The translations under genes and the position numbers were made by a program. Shown here piece after piece: positions 1 to 5,548 of a stretch of DNA of 10,467 bases. Position 1 is the first letter of the stretch, and every line of letters starts with the position of its first letter. Origin of the DNA: Chloroflexota bacterium (GTDB taxonomy: Bacteria > Chloroflexota > Limnocylindria > QHBO01); NCBI GenBank assembly GCA_023250255.1, contig JAHFBB010000014.1, positions 1 through 10,467 of the forward strand. Reading direction: 5' to 3'. The notes under the pieces are model-generated. The model saw only the letters and a program-made list of their open reading frames with translations, was not told where the DNA came from and did no database searches.

Positions 1-293
1 CGCTGACGCTCGTGATAGAGGCGCCGGTTCGCCGATTCGAGGGCCCTGGTCAGCGCCCCGAGCGGGCCGGCAGACAAGTCGTAGTAGTAGTCATGCTGAA
101 TGCCGTCCAGTACCAGTCCCGCGGCGCGCGCAACAGCCGGTCCACCGTTGACCTCGGCGAGCAGGTACAGGCTGCCCTTCGTCCGCGCCGGCGCACCGAC
201 GGCCGGCTCCTGGAAGCGAATGATGTCCTGCGTGTCGGGCGCCCTGTCACCCGGCGCAACCAGTGCCAAGCGGGCAACCAGGCGGGTGCTCAT
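1..293 (-). CDS. Degenerate PP2C-like phosphatase domain protein (3' end outside window)
   Basis: The gene starts at an ATG that overlaps the stop of the upstream dciA-like gene (ATGA), so the two are probably translationally coupled. About 97 codons are visible before the left edge. The translation resembles the N-terminal part of PP2C (PPM) Ser/Thr phosphatases. A segment ending in TQD lies near residues 21-23, where the family has N-[EQ]-D. It is followed by a beta-strand-like GSLYLLAEVNGGP, then an Ala-rich helix and a helix ending in ESANRRLYHERQ, like the family's ANR-I pattern. In active PP2C enzymes the strand reads A-D-G-M-G-G and the Asp binds the catalytic metals; here it reads AEVNGG, so Asp and Gly are replaced. 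It may be a pseudophosphatase or only a distant relative. A run of three Tyr codons (TAC) lies at positions 81-89. The family call is by eye and the catalytic C-terminal half is not visible. Confidence 0.5.
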   Translation of the reverse strand, partial: MSTRLVARLALVAPGDRAPDTQDIIRFQEPAVGAPARTKGSLYLLAEVNGGPAVARAAGLVLDGIQHDYYYDLSAGPLGALTRALESANRRLYHERQ

Positions 294-643
294 CCGGCCG
301 GCAGACCCGGGCGAACGGTCACGCTCAGGCGTCGGATTTCATAGATCGCGCCGGGTCGTCCTGACTGCCTGCGATTCACCGCCGCGGCAAGGGTGTCGGC
401 CCGCAGCGCGAGTTCCTGGGCGAGAATCGGCTCGTTGGCCTCGACGACGGCGGTCCCATTGGTCACCCGAACCAGCCGGCTGAAGAGATCCTCGTTGCTC
501 AGACCGGCTTCGTCGATGACCTCCAGCCACGCCAGCTGTGCCTGTGCCAGGCCCAGGGACTCGGCCGCACCGGGACCGACGCAATTCAACAGGGCGCGCT
601 GGACGCTGATGGCGGCATCCTCGGGGCGCGGTCGGCTGGGCAT
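290..643 (-). CDS. dciA: DciA-family (DUF721) helicase-loading protein
   Basis: A 117-residue protein of the DUF721/DciA family, thought to help load the replicative helicase DnaB in bacteria that lack DnaC/DnaI-type loaders. An N-terminal helical part (about residues 8-35) leads into the family core: a conserved Trp at 39 (AQLAWLEVI), then a G-T-x-V-V-E strand (63-68), NEPILAQEL (70-78, where many relatives have WAQEL), and a closing strand YEIRRLSVTV (101-110). I chose the ATG at 643 because it follows the recF stop by 7 nt. An in-frame ATG at 688 would overlap recF by 38 nt and adds a low-complexity leader. No clear Shine-Dalgarno is seen, which suggests coupling to recF. The stop overlaps the next start. 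Position directly after recF fits genomes in which DUF721 sits next to recF/gyrB. Confidence 0.75.
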   Translation of the reverse strand: MPSRPRPEDAAISVQRALLNCVGPGAAESLGLAQAQLAWLEVIDEAGLSNEDLFSRLVRVTNGTAVVEANEPILAQELALRADTLAAAVNRRQSGRPGAIYEIRRLSVTVRPGLPAG

Positions 644-650
644 CGGTCGG

Positions 651-1817
651 TCAGGCAACCCGCGGGGTGCGGATGAGCTGGCCCTCACCCACGGTCCATG
701 ACGGGACCCTGTGCCGCCGAGCCTTGGGCAGGGCGCCGGGGTCGGCGGTGGTCACCAGCACCTGGCCGCGCGCGCCGAGCAGGTCGAGGGCACGCCCCGC
801 TCGGATCGGGTCGAGTTCGCTGAAGACATCGTCAAGAAGCACGATCGGCTGTGGCCCGGCCTGACCGATGAGTTCAGTCTCCGCCAGCTTGAGCGCCAGG
901 ATGAGCGTCCGCTGCTGACCTCGCGACGCGTGCGACCCGACCGGCCTCCCGCCCAACTCGGCCTGCAGGTCATCGCGCTGCGGGCCGACCAGCGAGGCCC
1001 CGTTCCAGATCTCTCGGTCACGGGCTCCCGCCAGGCGAAGTCGGAGCGCGGCTACCAGTTCGCCCGCCTCGATGGGCCCCGGCCGCCGCTCGGGCCAGGC
1101 GTCTTTCAGGTTGTCGAGGTACCCGAGCCCAACCAGGTCGCCCGCCTCTTCGGGCGGGGCCACCGCATCGTGCAGCGCCGGCAACAGCGCGTTCAACTCG
1201 GCGACCAGGGATATCCGTGCGGCCATCACCCGTCCGCCCACCTCGGCCAGTTGGTCATCCCAAAAGGCCAGGGTCCCAGCGTCGGCTTCCTCGGCGCGGA
1301 TGGCGCGCAGGAGCGCGTTCCTCTGGTGGAGGATGCGGGCCAGCTCGGCCAGGTCGGCCGCTCCAGCGCGTGAGCGCTGGCTGATGATCGAGTCGAGGAA
1401 CCGTCGCCGCTCGACCGGCGAGCCCACCAGCAGCAGCATTTCCTCGGGGCGGAAGAACACCGCCCGCGCAAGGTCGCTCACGGTCGTCTGGCGACGCGGG
1501 ATGCCATTGATCGTCAGCCGCCGGCGTGCGTCGGCAGGGGCCGTGGATCCGGGGATGGCAACCTCGAGCCGCGTGGCTTCCCCGTCGGCGGCGACGAAAT
1601 GCAGTCCAACCCGAGCCCAGTCCGCGCCGTGACGGACGAGTTCGGCATCGGCCGCGGCCCGCGGTGAGCGACCGATGATCGCCACCCAGACCGCCTCAAG
1701 CAGGTTGGTCTTGCCGGCCCCGTTGGGGCCGATGACCAGGGTCAGCCCCGGCGCGAGTTCGAGATCGGCGCTTGGGTAACTGCGGAACTGCTCCAGGACG
1801 AGGCGCGCGAGGGCCAC
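651..1817 (-). CDS. recF: DNA replication and repair protein RecF
   Basis: RecF is an SMC/ABC-type ATPase that binds gapped DNA at stalled forks and, with RecO and RecR, helps load RecA. The 388-residue product has the usual RecF length and all family motifs. Walker A GPNGAGKT is at 30-37, preceded by the typical LVLEQFRSY strand. The FFRPEEMLLLVGSPVERRR block is at about 121-139, the ABC signature SRGQQ at 298-302, and Walker B IVLLDDVFSELD at 325-336. The start is a GTG 7 nt after the dnaN stop. The frame stays open back to 1955, but that extension lies inside dnaN and is composition-typical noise. No strong ribosome binding site precedes the GTG, so translation is probably coupled to dnaN. 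The gene order dnaA-dnaN-recF is the standard one near bacterial origins. Confidence 0.93.
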   Translation of the reverse strand: MALARLVLEQFRSYPSADLELAPGLTLVIGPNGAGKTNLLEAVWVAIIGRSPRAAADAELVRHGADWARVGLHFVAADGEATRLEVAIPGSTAPADARRRLTINGIPRRQTTVSDLARAVFFRPEEMLLLVGSPVERRRFLDSIISQRSRAGAADLAELARILHQRNALLRAIRAEEADAGTLAFWDDQLAEVGGRVMAARISLVAELNALLPALHDAVAPPEEAGDLVGLGYLDNLKDAWPERRPGPIEAGELVAALRLRLAGARDREIWNGASLVGPQRDDLQAELGGRPVGSHASRGQQRTLILALKLAETELIGQAGPQPIVLLDDVFSELDPIRAGRALDLLGARGQVLVTTADPGALPKARRHRVPSWTVGEGQLIRTPRVA

Positions 1818-1824
1818 CCGGGAA

Positions 1825-2955
1825 TCACGACGCGGTGCGGACCGGCATGATGACGTGGACGTAGTCATCGTTGCCCACACCGCGCACCACACCGGGGGCC
1901 AGCGGACCCGACAACTCCAGGATGGCCTCATCGCTGCCGAGGTTGGTGAGGACATCGGTCAGGTAGCGGGCGTTGAAGGCGATGGTGGTGGGTGTGCCTT
2001 CGACGTTCGCCTCGAGTTCATCGGCGTTGTCACCGACGTCTGCGGCATGCGCGCTGACCGCAACGCCCTGGCCGTCACTGCTGCCGACCTCGACCTTCAC
2101 GATGTTCGCCGAGTCACGGGCGAAGATCGACGCCCGGCGGGTCCCGCCCAGGAATGACTCCCGGTCGATGGTGGCTCGCGCGGTCCAGGCGTCCTTGCGC
2201 GGAACGACCGGCTCGTAGTTCGGGAACTGGCCCTCGATCAGCCGGCTCACGAGGTCAACTTCGGCGGTGTGGAACAGGATCTGACTGCGGTTGGTGGTGA
2301 TCGTGATTTCGACGGGGGCATCGCTGTCGGGGAGGATGCGCACCAACTCGGCGTATGAGCGCCCGGGTACGACCACCACCGTTTCGGCCGGGACGGCGGC
2401 CCCCAGCGCCAGGGTGCGCACGGCGATCCGGTAATTGTCGGCCGCGGCCAGGGTCAGGGTTGACTCAGCGAGCCTGGTCAGGACCCCGGTCAGAATCGGC
2501 CTGGTCTCATCTGCAGCCGTGGCGAATACGACCTGGCCGAGAGCGTCCCGCAGGGCGCGCGACTCGACGGTGAACGTGGGGGCCTCGCCGACCGTGGTTA
2601 CCACCGGGAATTCCTCGGCGTCGATGCCCTTGATGGAGGCGCGGGATCCGCCCGAGGTCACCTTGAGGGTTCGGTCCTTGGCCGAGGCCTCAAGCTCCAC
2701 GTTCTGGCTGGAGAGCGAGGTCACCAGGTCGGTCAGCAACTTGGCCGGAACGGTCAGCTCGCCCTCGGCGTCGACCTTACCGCCGACCCAGCTGGTAATC
2801 CCGATCTCGAGGTTGGTGGCGGTGAGCTTCAAACCGGCGTCTTCAGTCTTGATGAGGACGTTGGCCAAGACCGGCAGGGTGGCTCGGGCGCTGACGGCCC
2901 GGCTGACTGTCTGGAGGGCGTGTGCCAGGTTCTCCTGTTTGACCAGAATTTTCAT
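1825..2955 (-). CDS. dnaN: DNA polymerase III beta subunit (sliding clamp)
   Basis: DnaN forms the ring-shaped dimer that tethers DNA polymerase III and many repair proteins to DNA. The product of 376 residues matches the family length and begins with the characteristic MKILVKQENLAHALQTVSRAV. It continues through three repeats of the clamp fold (for example the PVLANVLIKTEDAGLKLTATNLEIGI segment type) to the diagnostic end VGNDDYVHVIMPVR. I chose the ATG at 2955; an in-frame GTG at 2970 would add five residues (MSQRT), but the only Shine-Dalgarno-like AGGGAG abuts that GTG, leaving no spacing. From the ATG the AGGGAG is about 14 nt away, which is long, so the start is slightly uncertain. The gene lies downstream of the presumed oriC and 7 nt upstream of recF. 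Confidence 0.95.
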   Translation of the reverse strand: MKILVKQENLAHALQTVSRAVSARATLPVLANVLIKTEDAGLKLTATNLEIGITSWVGGKVDAEGELTVPAKLLTDLVTSLSSQNVELEASAKDRTLKVTSGGSRASIKGIDAEEFPVVTTVGEAPTFTVESRALRDALGQVVFATAADETRPILTGVLTRLAESTLTLAAADNYRIAVRTLALGAAVPAETVVVVPGRSYAELVRILPDSDAPVEITITTNRSQILFHTAEVDLVSRLIEGQFPNYEPVVPRKDAWTARATIDRESFLGGTRRASIFARDSANIVKVEVGSSDGQGVAVSAHAADVGDNADELEANVEGTPTTIAFNARYLTDVLTNLGSDEAILELSGPLAPGVVRGVGNDDYVHVIMPVRTAS

Positions 2956-3040
2956 GGTTCGCTGACTCACTCCCTGCTGTTCTCAACCGGAGAGTGTCCG
3001 AATTGAGCCTTACCGAAGCTGTATTGGAGGGTTTCTCTAT

Positions 3041-3059
3041 TCGTAGTCGGTCGTAGTAG
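3041..3059 (-). promoter_or_regulatory. Candidate DnaA-trio repeat / unwinding start
   Basis: Three bases after the tandem boxes, the minus strand reads CTACTACGACCGACTACG. It contains two perfect CTA trinucleotides at 3059-3054 and imperfect ones beyond. On the plus strand this is a 10-bp tandem repeat, tcgtagtcgg / tcgtagtagg (3041-3060), matching at 9 of 10 bases. In B. subtilis, CTA-type trios on the same side of the boxes let DnaA engage single-stranded DNA. The functional reading is inference by analogy. Confidence 0.4.
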
Positions 3060-3062
3060 GGC

Positions 3063-3080
3063 TGTGGATTCGGTGGACGA
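3063..3080 (-). promoter_or_regulatory. Tandem DnaA-box-like 9-mers (weak boxes)
   Basis: On the minus strand the sequence reads TCGTCCACC (3080-3072) followed without gap by GAATCCACA (3071-3063). The first differs by one base from the TTGTCCACC boxes at the other end of this gap. The second differs by two bases from the consensus TTATCCACA. Two head-to-tail weak boxes directly before the CTACTA repeats are what a DnaA filament-nucleating site would look like. Confidence 0.5.
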
Positions 3081-3146
3081 CGGGCCCTGCTGATCTCGAA
3101 TCTCGCCCCCGGCAGTGAGGACGCGCCGCGGAGCGGCGGTGGGAAA

Positions 3147-3210
3147 TTCCGGGTCGGCGGGGGATTGACCGGGGCTTGAGCGCTCCCATCGCTCGCCAAT
3201 CCGGGTCGGC
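3147..3210. repeat. Imperfect direct repeat in oriC centred on CCGGGTCGGC
   Basis: The 10-mer CCGGGTCGGC occurs at 3149-3158 and again at 3201-3210, 52 bp apart. The match extends loosely downstream, where both copies continue with a G-rich run and then ATTG. The spacing is close to five helical turns. It could be a binding site for an origin regulator, or a chance repeat in GC-rich DNA. Confidence 0.35.
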
Positions 3211-3230
3211 AGGGCTGATTGGTTCACCGT

Positions 3231-3239
3231 TTGTCCACC
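3231..3239 (+). promoter_or_regulatory. DnaA box (TTGTCCACC)
   Basis: TTGTCCACC matches the high-GC form of the DnaA box (TTGTCCACA) at 8 of 9 positions. It is one of two identical copies whose starts are 21 bp apart, so they lie on the same face of the helix. Confidence 0.6.
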
Positions 3240-3251
3240 GGTAATCGTCGG

Positions 3252-3260
3252 TTGTCCACC
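3252..3260 (+). promoter_or_regulatory. DnaA box (TTGTCCACC)
   Basis: Second identical TTGTCCACC copy, ending one base before the dnaA stop codon on the opposite strand. Its position makes it part of the same box cluster as the copy at 3231. Confidence 0.6.
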
Positions 3261-3261
3261 C

Positions 3262-4605
3262 TCATTCGGAATAGATCATTTCCCGCACTGCACTGACCTC
3301 GCGCCGCATTTCCTCGTTGTCTTGGAGTTCGCGACCAATCTTGTCGCAGGCGTGCAGAACGGTCGAATGATCCCGGCCGCCGAGTTCTGCACCGATCCGC
3401 AGCAGGCTGATGTCGGTCTCGGCGCGGATGAGGTACATCGCGATCTGGCGTGGGACGACGATGGCCCTGTCGCGTTTGCTGCTGCGCAGCTGGTCCAGAT
3501 TGACCCCGTAGTAGTCGGCCACCGCGCGGACGATCCGCTGCGGGGTGATCGACCGACGCTTCGGGTTGTACATCACGTTGCTCAGAACCGCCGAGGCGAG
3601 TTCGATGTTGATCACCATCCCGCTCATGGAGGCGTACGCCACCACCCGGTTCAGCGCGCCCTCGAGTTCGCGTACGTTGCTCACCACCTTGCGGGCGATG
3701 AACTCGATGACTTCGGCAGGAATGAGCCCCAATTGGTCCTCGGCCTTCGAGCGCAGGATGGCGATCCGGGTTTCGAGGTCCGGCGGCGTGAGGTCGGCGA
3801 TCAGGCCCCACTCGAACCGCGACCGGAGCCGCTCTTCGAGGGTGGTGATGGCCTTTGGCGGCCGATCCGACGACAGGACGACTTGCTTGCCGGCCTCGTG
3901 AATGGCATTGAAGGTATGGAAAAATTCCTCCTGGGTCCGCTCCCGTTCGGCGATGAACTGGATATCGTCGATCAGCAGGACATCGATTCGCCGATAGCGA
4001 TTCCGGAAGTCCTCCATCTTCTGCTCGCGGATCGAGTTGATGAAGTCGTTGGTGAACTTCTCGCTCGTCGCGTACAGGATCCGCTTGCGGGGGAACTTGA
4101 CCGACACGGCATTGCCGATGGCGTGCATCAGGTGGGTCTTGCCCAGGCCGACCCCGCCGTACAGGAACAGCGGGTTATACGCGTGTCCCGGCCGTTCTGC
4201 GACCGACAGAGCGGCCGCGTGAGCCAGGCGGTTGGCGCTGCCCACGATGAAGTTGGAGAAGGTGTATCGGCTGTTCAGGTTGACGGTGTTGCCAACGGCC
4301 GAGGTGGGGGGAAGGGGCATCGACAGGTCGTCGGCAGCCTGTTCGGGCGGCGGTCCGGGGGCATCGGCGACGACGAACTCCACCTGGACCGAGCGACCGA
4401 CCACGCGGGCCAGGGTCTGGCTGATCAGGGTCCGGTAGCGGTTATCGAGCCAGTCGCGGGCGAAGCCATTGGGCGCGGCGATCCTGAAGCGCTGCTCGTC
4501 GATCTCGATCAACTCGGTGTCTTTCAACCAGGTGTCGAAATTCGCCGGCGACAGGCTGACCTGAAGCTCGCCAAGAGCCGCACGCCAAACCTGTTTCGCA
4601 TCCAT
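3262..4605 (-). CDS. dnaA: Chromosomal replication initiator protein DnaA
   Basis: DnaA binds the origin boxes, oligomerises with ATP and melts the origin so that DnaB can be loaded. The 447-residue product has the four-domain layout. Domain I (MDAKQVWRAALGEL..., about 1-75) is followed by a short linker rich in Pro and Ala (about 80-105). The AAA+ domain has Walker A GGVGLGKT at 150-157, Walker B LLIDDIQF at 210-217, sensor 1 LSSDRPP near 244-250 and an RLRSRFEWG box near 259-267. Domain IV carries SSKRDRAIVVPRQIAMYLIR and the DNA-binding signature GGRDHSTVLHACDKI (about 409-423). The ATG at 4605 was chosen because GGAGG lies 9 nt before it and domain I starts there. An open frame back to 4779 reads through the promoter and is not coding. 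A well-formed promoter lies upstream. Confidence 0.96.
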   Translation of the reverse strand: MDAKQVWRAALGELQVSLSPANFDTWLKDTELIEIDEQRFRIAAPNGFARDWLDNRYRTLISQTLARVVGRSVQVEFVVADAPGPPPEQAADDLSMPLPPTSAVGNTVNLNSRYTFSNFIVGSANRLAHAAALSVAERPGHAYNPLFLYGGVGLGKTHLMHAIGNAVSVKFPRKRILYATSEKFTNDFINSIREQKMEDFRNRYRRIDVLLIDDIQFIAERERTQEEFFHTFNAIHEAGKQVVLSSDRPPKAITTLEERLRSRFEWGLIADLTPPDLETRIAILRSKAEDQLGLIPAEVIEFIARKVVSNVRELEGALNRVVAYASMSGMVINIELASAVLSNVMYNPKRRSITPQRIVRAVADYYGVNLDQLRSSKRDRAIVVPRQIAMYLIRAETDISLLRIGAELGGRDHSTVLHACDKIGRELQDNEEMRREVSAVREMIYSE

Positions 4606-4724
4606 CAACAGACGCCTCCGGTCTCGCGCGGGTACACCGTTGGCGAGAAAATCCGATCTCGTAGGGTCCCTTGGCGGGGTGCCGTTGCCCATGGGCGGGG
4701 GCGTCTGGCCTCGGGGGTCGCGGT

Positions 4725-4754
4725 AGTGTAGCAGTCCGCTCTGCGGGCGGGCAA
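4725..4754 (-). promoter_or_regulatory. Sigma70-type promoter for dnaA with extended -10
   Basis: On the minus strand TTGCCC (4754-4749) is followed after 18 bp by TACACT (4730-4725), which is preceded by TGC, an extended -10 (TGnTACACT). Transcription would start near 4718, giving a 5' untranslated region of roughly 110 nt before the dnaA ATG. The motif is direct sequence reading; activity is inferred. Confidence 0.6.
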
Positions 4755-4811
4755 CGATCGCTTTCCACCCCCGAATCATGCCCCGTTCCCACCCCTCTGC
4801 TGGGCATCATG

Positions 4812-4817
4812 TAGAAT
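4812..4817 (+). promoter_or_regulatory. Possible -10 element for the rpmH operon
   Basis: TAGAAT lies about 36 bp before the rpmH ATG, in the gap shared with the divergent dnaA promoter. No good -35 is seen at the expected distance (4789-4794 is CCACCC). This is the best -10 in the gap for a plus-strand transcript, but weak evidence. Confidence 0.35.
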
Positions 4818-4852
4818 CCGCGCCTGCTGAACTGAGGACGAGCACCCCGGCA

Positions 4853-4987
4853 ATGAAGAGAACCTACCAGCCCAAGAAGCGCCACCGGAAGCGAAATCAC
4901 GGCTTCATGGCACGTATGTCTTCAACGGGTGGTCGCCGGGTACTCGCCCGCCGTCGGGCCAAGGGTCGCCAGCGGCTGACCGCCTGA
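4853..4987 (+). CDS. rpmH: 50S ribosomal protein L34 (bL34)
   Basis: A 44-residue, highly basic protein with the near-invariant bL34 sequence: MKRTYQPKKRHRKRNHGF at the N-terminus, then MSSTGGRRVLARRRAKGR and a short end RLTA. It is a small structural protein of the large ribosomal subunit. The start was set at the canonical MKRT. An open frame from 4778 would add 25 unrelated residues and is rejected. GAGGA at 4834-4838 is 14 nt from the ATG, rather far for a ribosome binding site. It is the first gene of the rpmH-rnpA-yidD-yidC-jag operon, transcribed divergently from dnaA as in most bacteria with an ancestral origin region. Confidence 0.96.
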   Translation: MKRTYQPKKRHRKRNHGFMARMSSTGGRRVLARRRAKGRQRLTA

Positions 4988-5005
4988 CCGCCGTCCACTG
5001 ACGGA

Positions 5006-5338
5006 GTGCCGGCCCTCGAGACGCTGCGGCGCCGCACCGACTTCGAGGCCCTCTCCCGGGGTGGGTCCGCGCGGACCACGCGTCTGCTCGTCGCCCGCAG
5101 CCTGATAACTGATCGGCCGACCGCTCGCATCGGTCTGGCCATTCCGGCCTCGATTGGCGGGGCAGTCCAGCGGAACCGGGTTCGACGCCGGTTGCGAGTC
5201 CTGCTCAGGGCTCGTACTGAACAGATTGGAGTGGGTGTGGACCTGCTGCTCATCGCTCGTCCCGGGGTGGACGACGCCTCGTACGCGGAGTTGGGCTTGG
5301 CGCTCGACGAGGTCCTGCGGGTGGTGGTGCGCTCCTGA
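5006..5338 (+). CDS. rnpA: Ribonuclease P protein component
   Basis: RnpA is the protein subunit of RNase P, which together with the catalytic RNA removes 5' leaders from pre-tRNAs (and the tmRNA precursor). The 110-residue product has the typical N-terminal LRRRTDFEALSRGG and the family core GGAVQRNRVRRRLRVLLR (about 51-68) containing the RNR motif. Before it, the usual Lys-rich loop (as in VSKKIGNAV of B. subtilis) reads IPASIGGAV with no lysine, a mild divergence. The start is a GTG at 5006 whose Shine-Dalgarno-like CGGAG overlaps the codon itself, so either initiation is coupled to rpmH (18 nt upstream) or the start is misassigned by a few codons. The stop overlaps the yidD ATG (TGATG). 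Confidence 0.9.
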   Translation: MPALETLRRRTDFEALSRGGSARTTRLLVARSLITDRPTARIGLAIPASIGGAVQRNRVRRRLRVLLRARTEQIGVGVDLLLIARPGVDDASYAELGLALDEVLRVVVRS

Positions 5339-5544
5339 TGCGGATGATCGGAATCGCCATGATCCGTGCCTACCAGGTTCTCACCGCCTGGATGCCACCC
5401 AGCTGTCGCTACTCGCCGTCGTGCTCGAACTACACCATGGACGCCATCGAGCGGTATGGCTTCTTCCGCGGGTCATGGATGGGGATGCGACGCATTGCGC
5501 GCTGCCACCCGTTCCATGCCGGCGGCTACGACCCGGTGCCCTGA
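5338..5544 (+). CDS. yidD: Membrane protein insertion efficiency factor YidD
   Basis: YidD is a small membrane-associated protein encoded between rnpA and yidC in most bacteria and thought to assist YidC-dependent insertion of membrane proteins. The 68-residue product carries the whole family signature: an amphipathic N-terminal helix (IRAYQVLTAW), then CRYSPSCSNYTMDAIERYG (23-41), and RRIARCHPFHAGGYDPVP (51-68) at the C-terminus. The conserved cysteines are at 23, 29 and 56. The ATG at 5338 overlaps the rnpA stop. A downstream ATG at 5359 (MIRAYQ) is an alternative start that removes seven residues and begins nearer the conserved helix. The gap to yidC is 4 nt. Confidence 0.94.
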   Translation: MRMIGIAMIRAYQVLTAWMPPSCRYSPSCSNYTMDAIERYGFFRGSWMGMRRIARCHPFHAGGYDPVP

Positions 5545-5548
5545 GGAG

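Larger units (their letters stand above)
2956..3261. other. oriC: Probable chromosomal replication origin (oriC) between dnaA and dnaN
   Basis: This 306-nt stretch has no convincing gene. It contains DnaA-box-like 9-mers at both ends: two TTGTCCACC copies on the plus strand beside the dnaA stop, and two adjacent divergent boxes on the minus strand nearer dnaN. Reading on the minus strand, the second pair is followed by CTACTA and then by a relatively AT-richer tract (about 3003-3050), the order found at the DNA-unwinding side of the Bacillus subtilis origin. The location between dnaA and dnaN is the commonest oriC position in bacteria. The middle is GC-rich and carries an imperfect direct repeat. 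Strand composition skew across the switch would confirm it, but the window is too short to judge. Confidence 0.7.

Noticed and set aside
1818..1955. N-terminal extension of recF to an ATG at 1955
   Set aside because: It lies inside dnaN in another frame and lacks RecF similarity; the family start fits the GTG at 1817.
2967..3227. Minus-strand 86-codon frame in the dnaA-dnaN gap
   Set aside because: It would cover the DnaA boxes and trio region, has no ribosome binding site, and its composition differs from the neighbouring genes.
3322..4731. Plus-strand open frame of 469 codons antisense to dnaA
   Set aside because: It mirrors a confidently identified dnaA and has low-complexity, arbitrary protein sequence; long antisense frames are expected in GC-rich genes.
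4761..4769. CTTTCCACC upstream of dnaA as an autoregulatory DnaA box
   Set aside because: Too many mismatches to the boxes seen in the origin and only a single copy.
4778..4852. 25-residue N-terminal extension of L34
   Set aside because: bL34 begins at MKRT in essentially all bacteria, and the extension would include the likely promoter.
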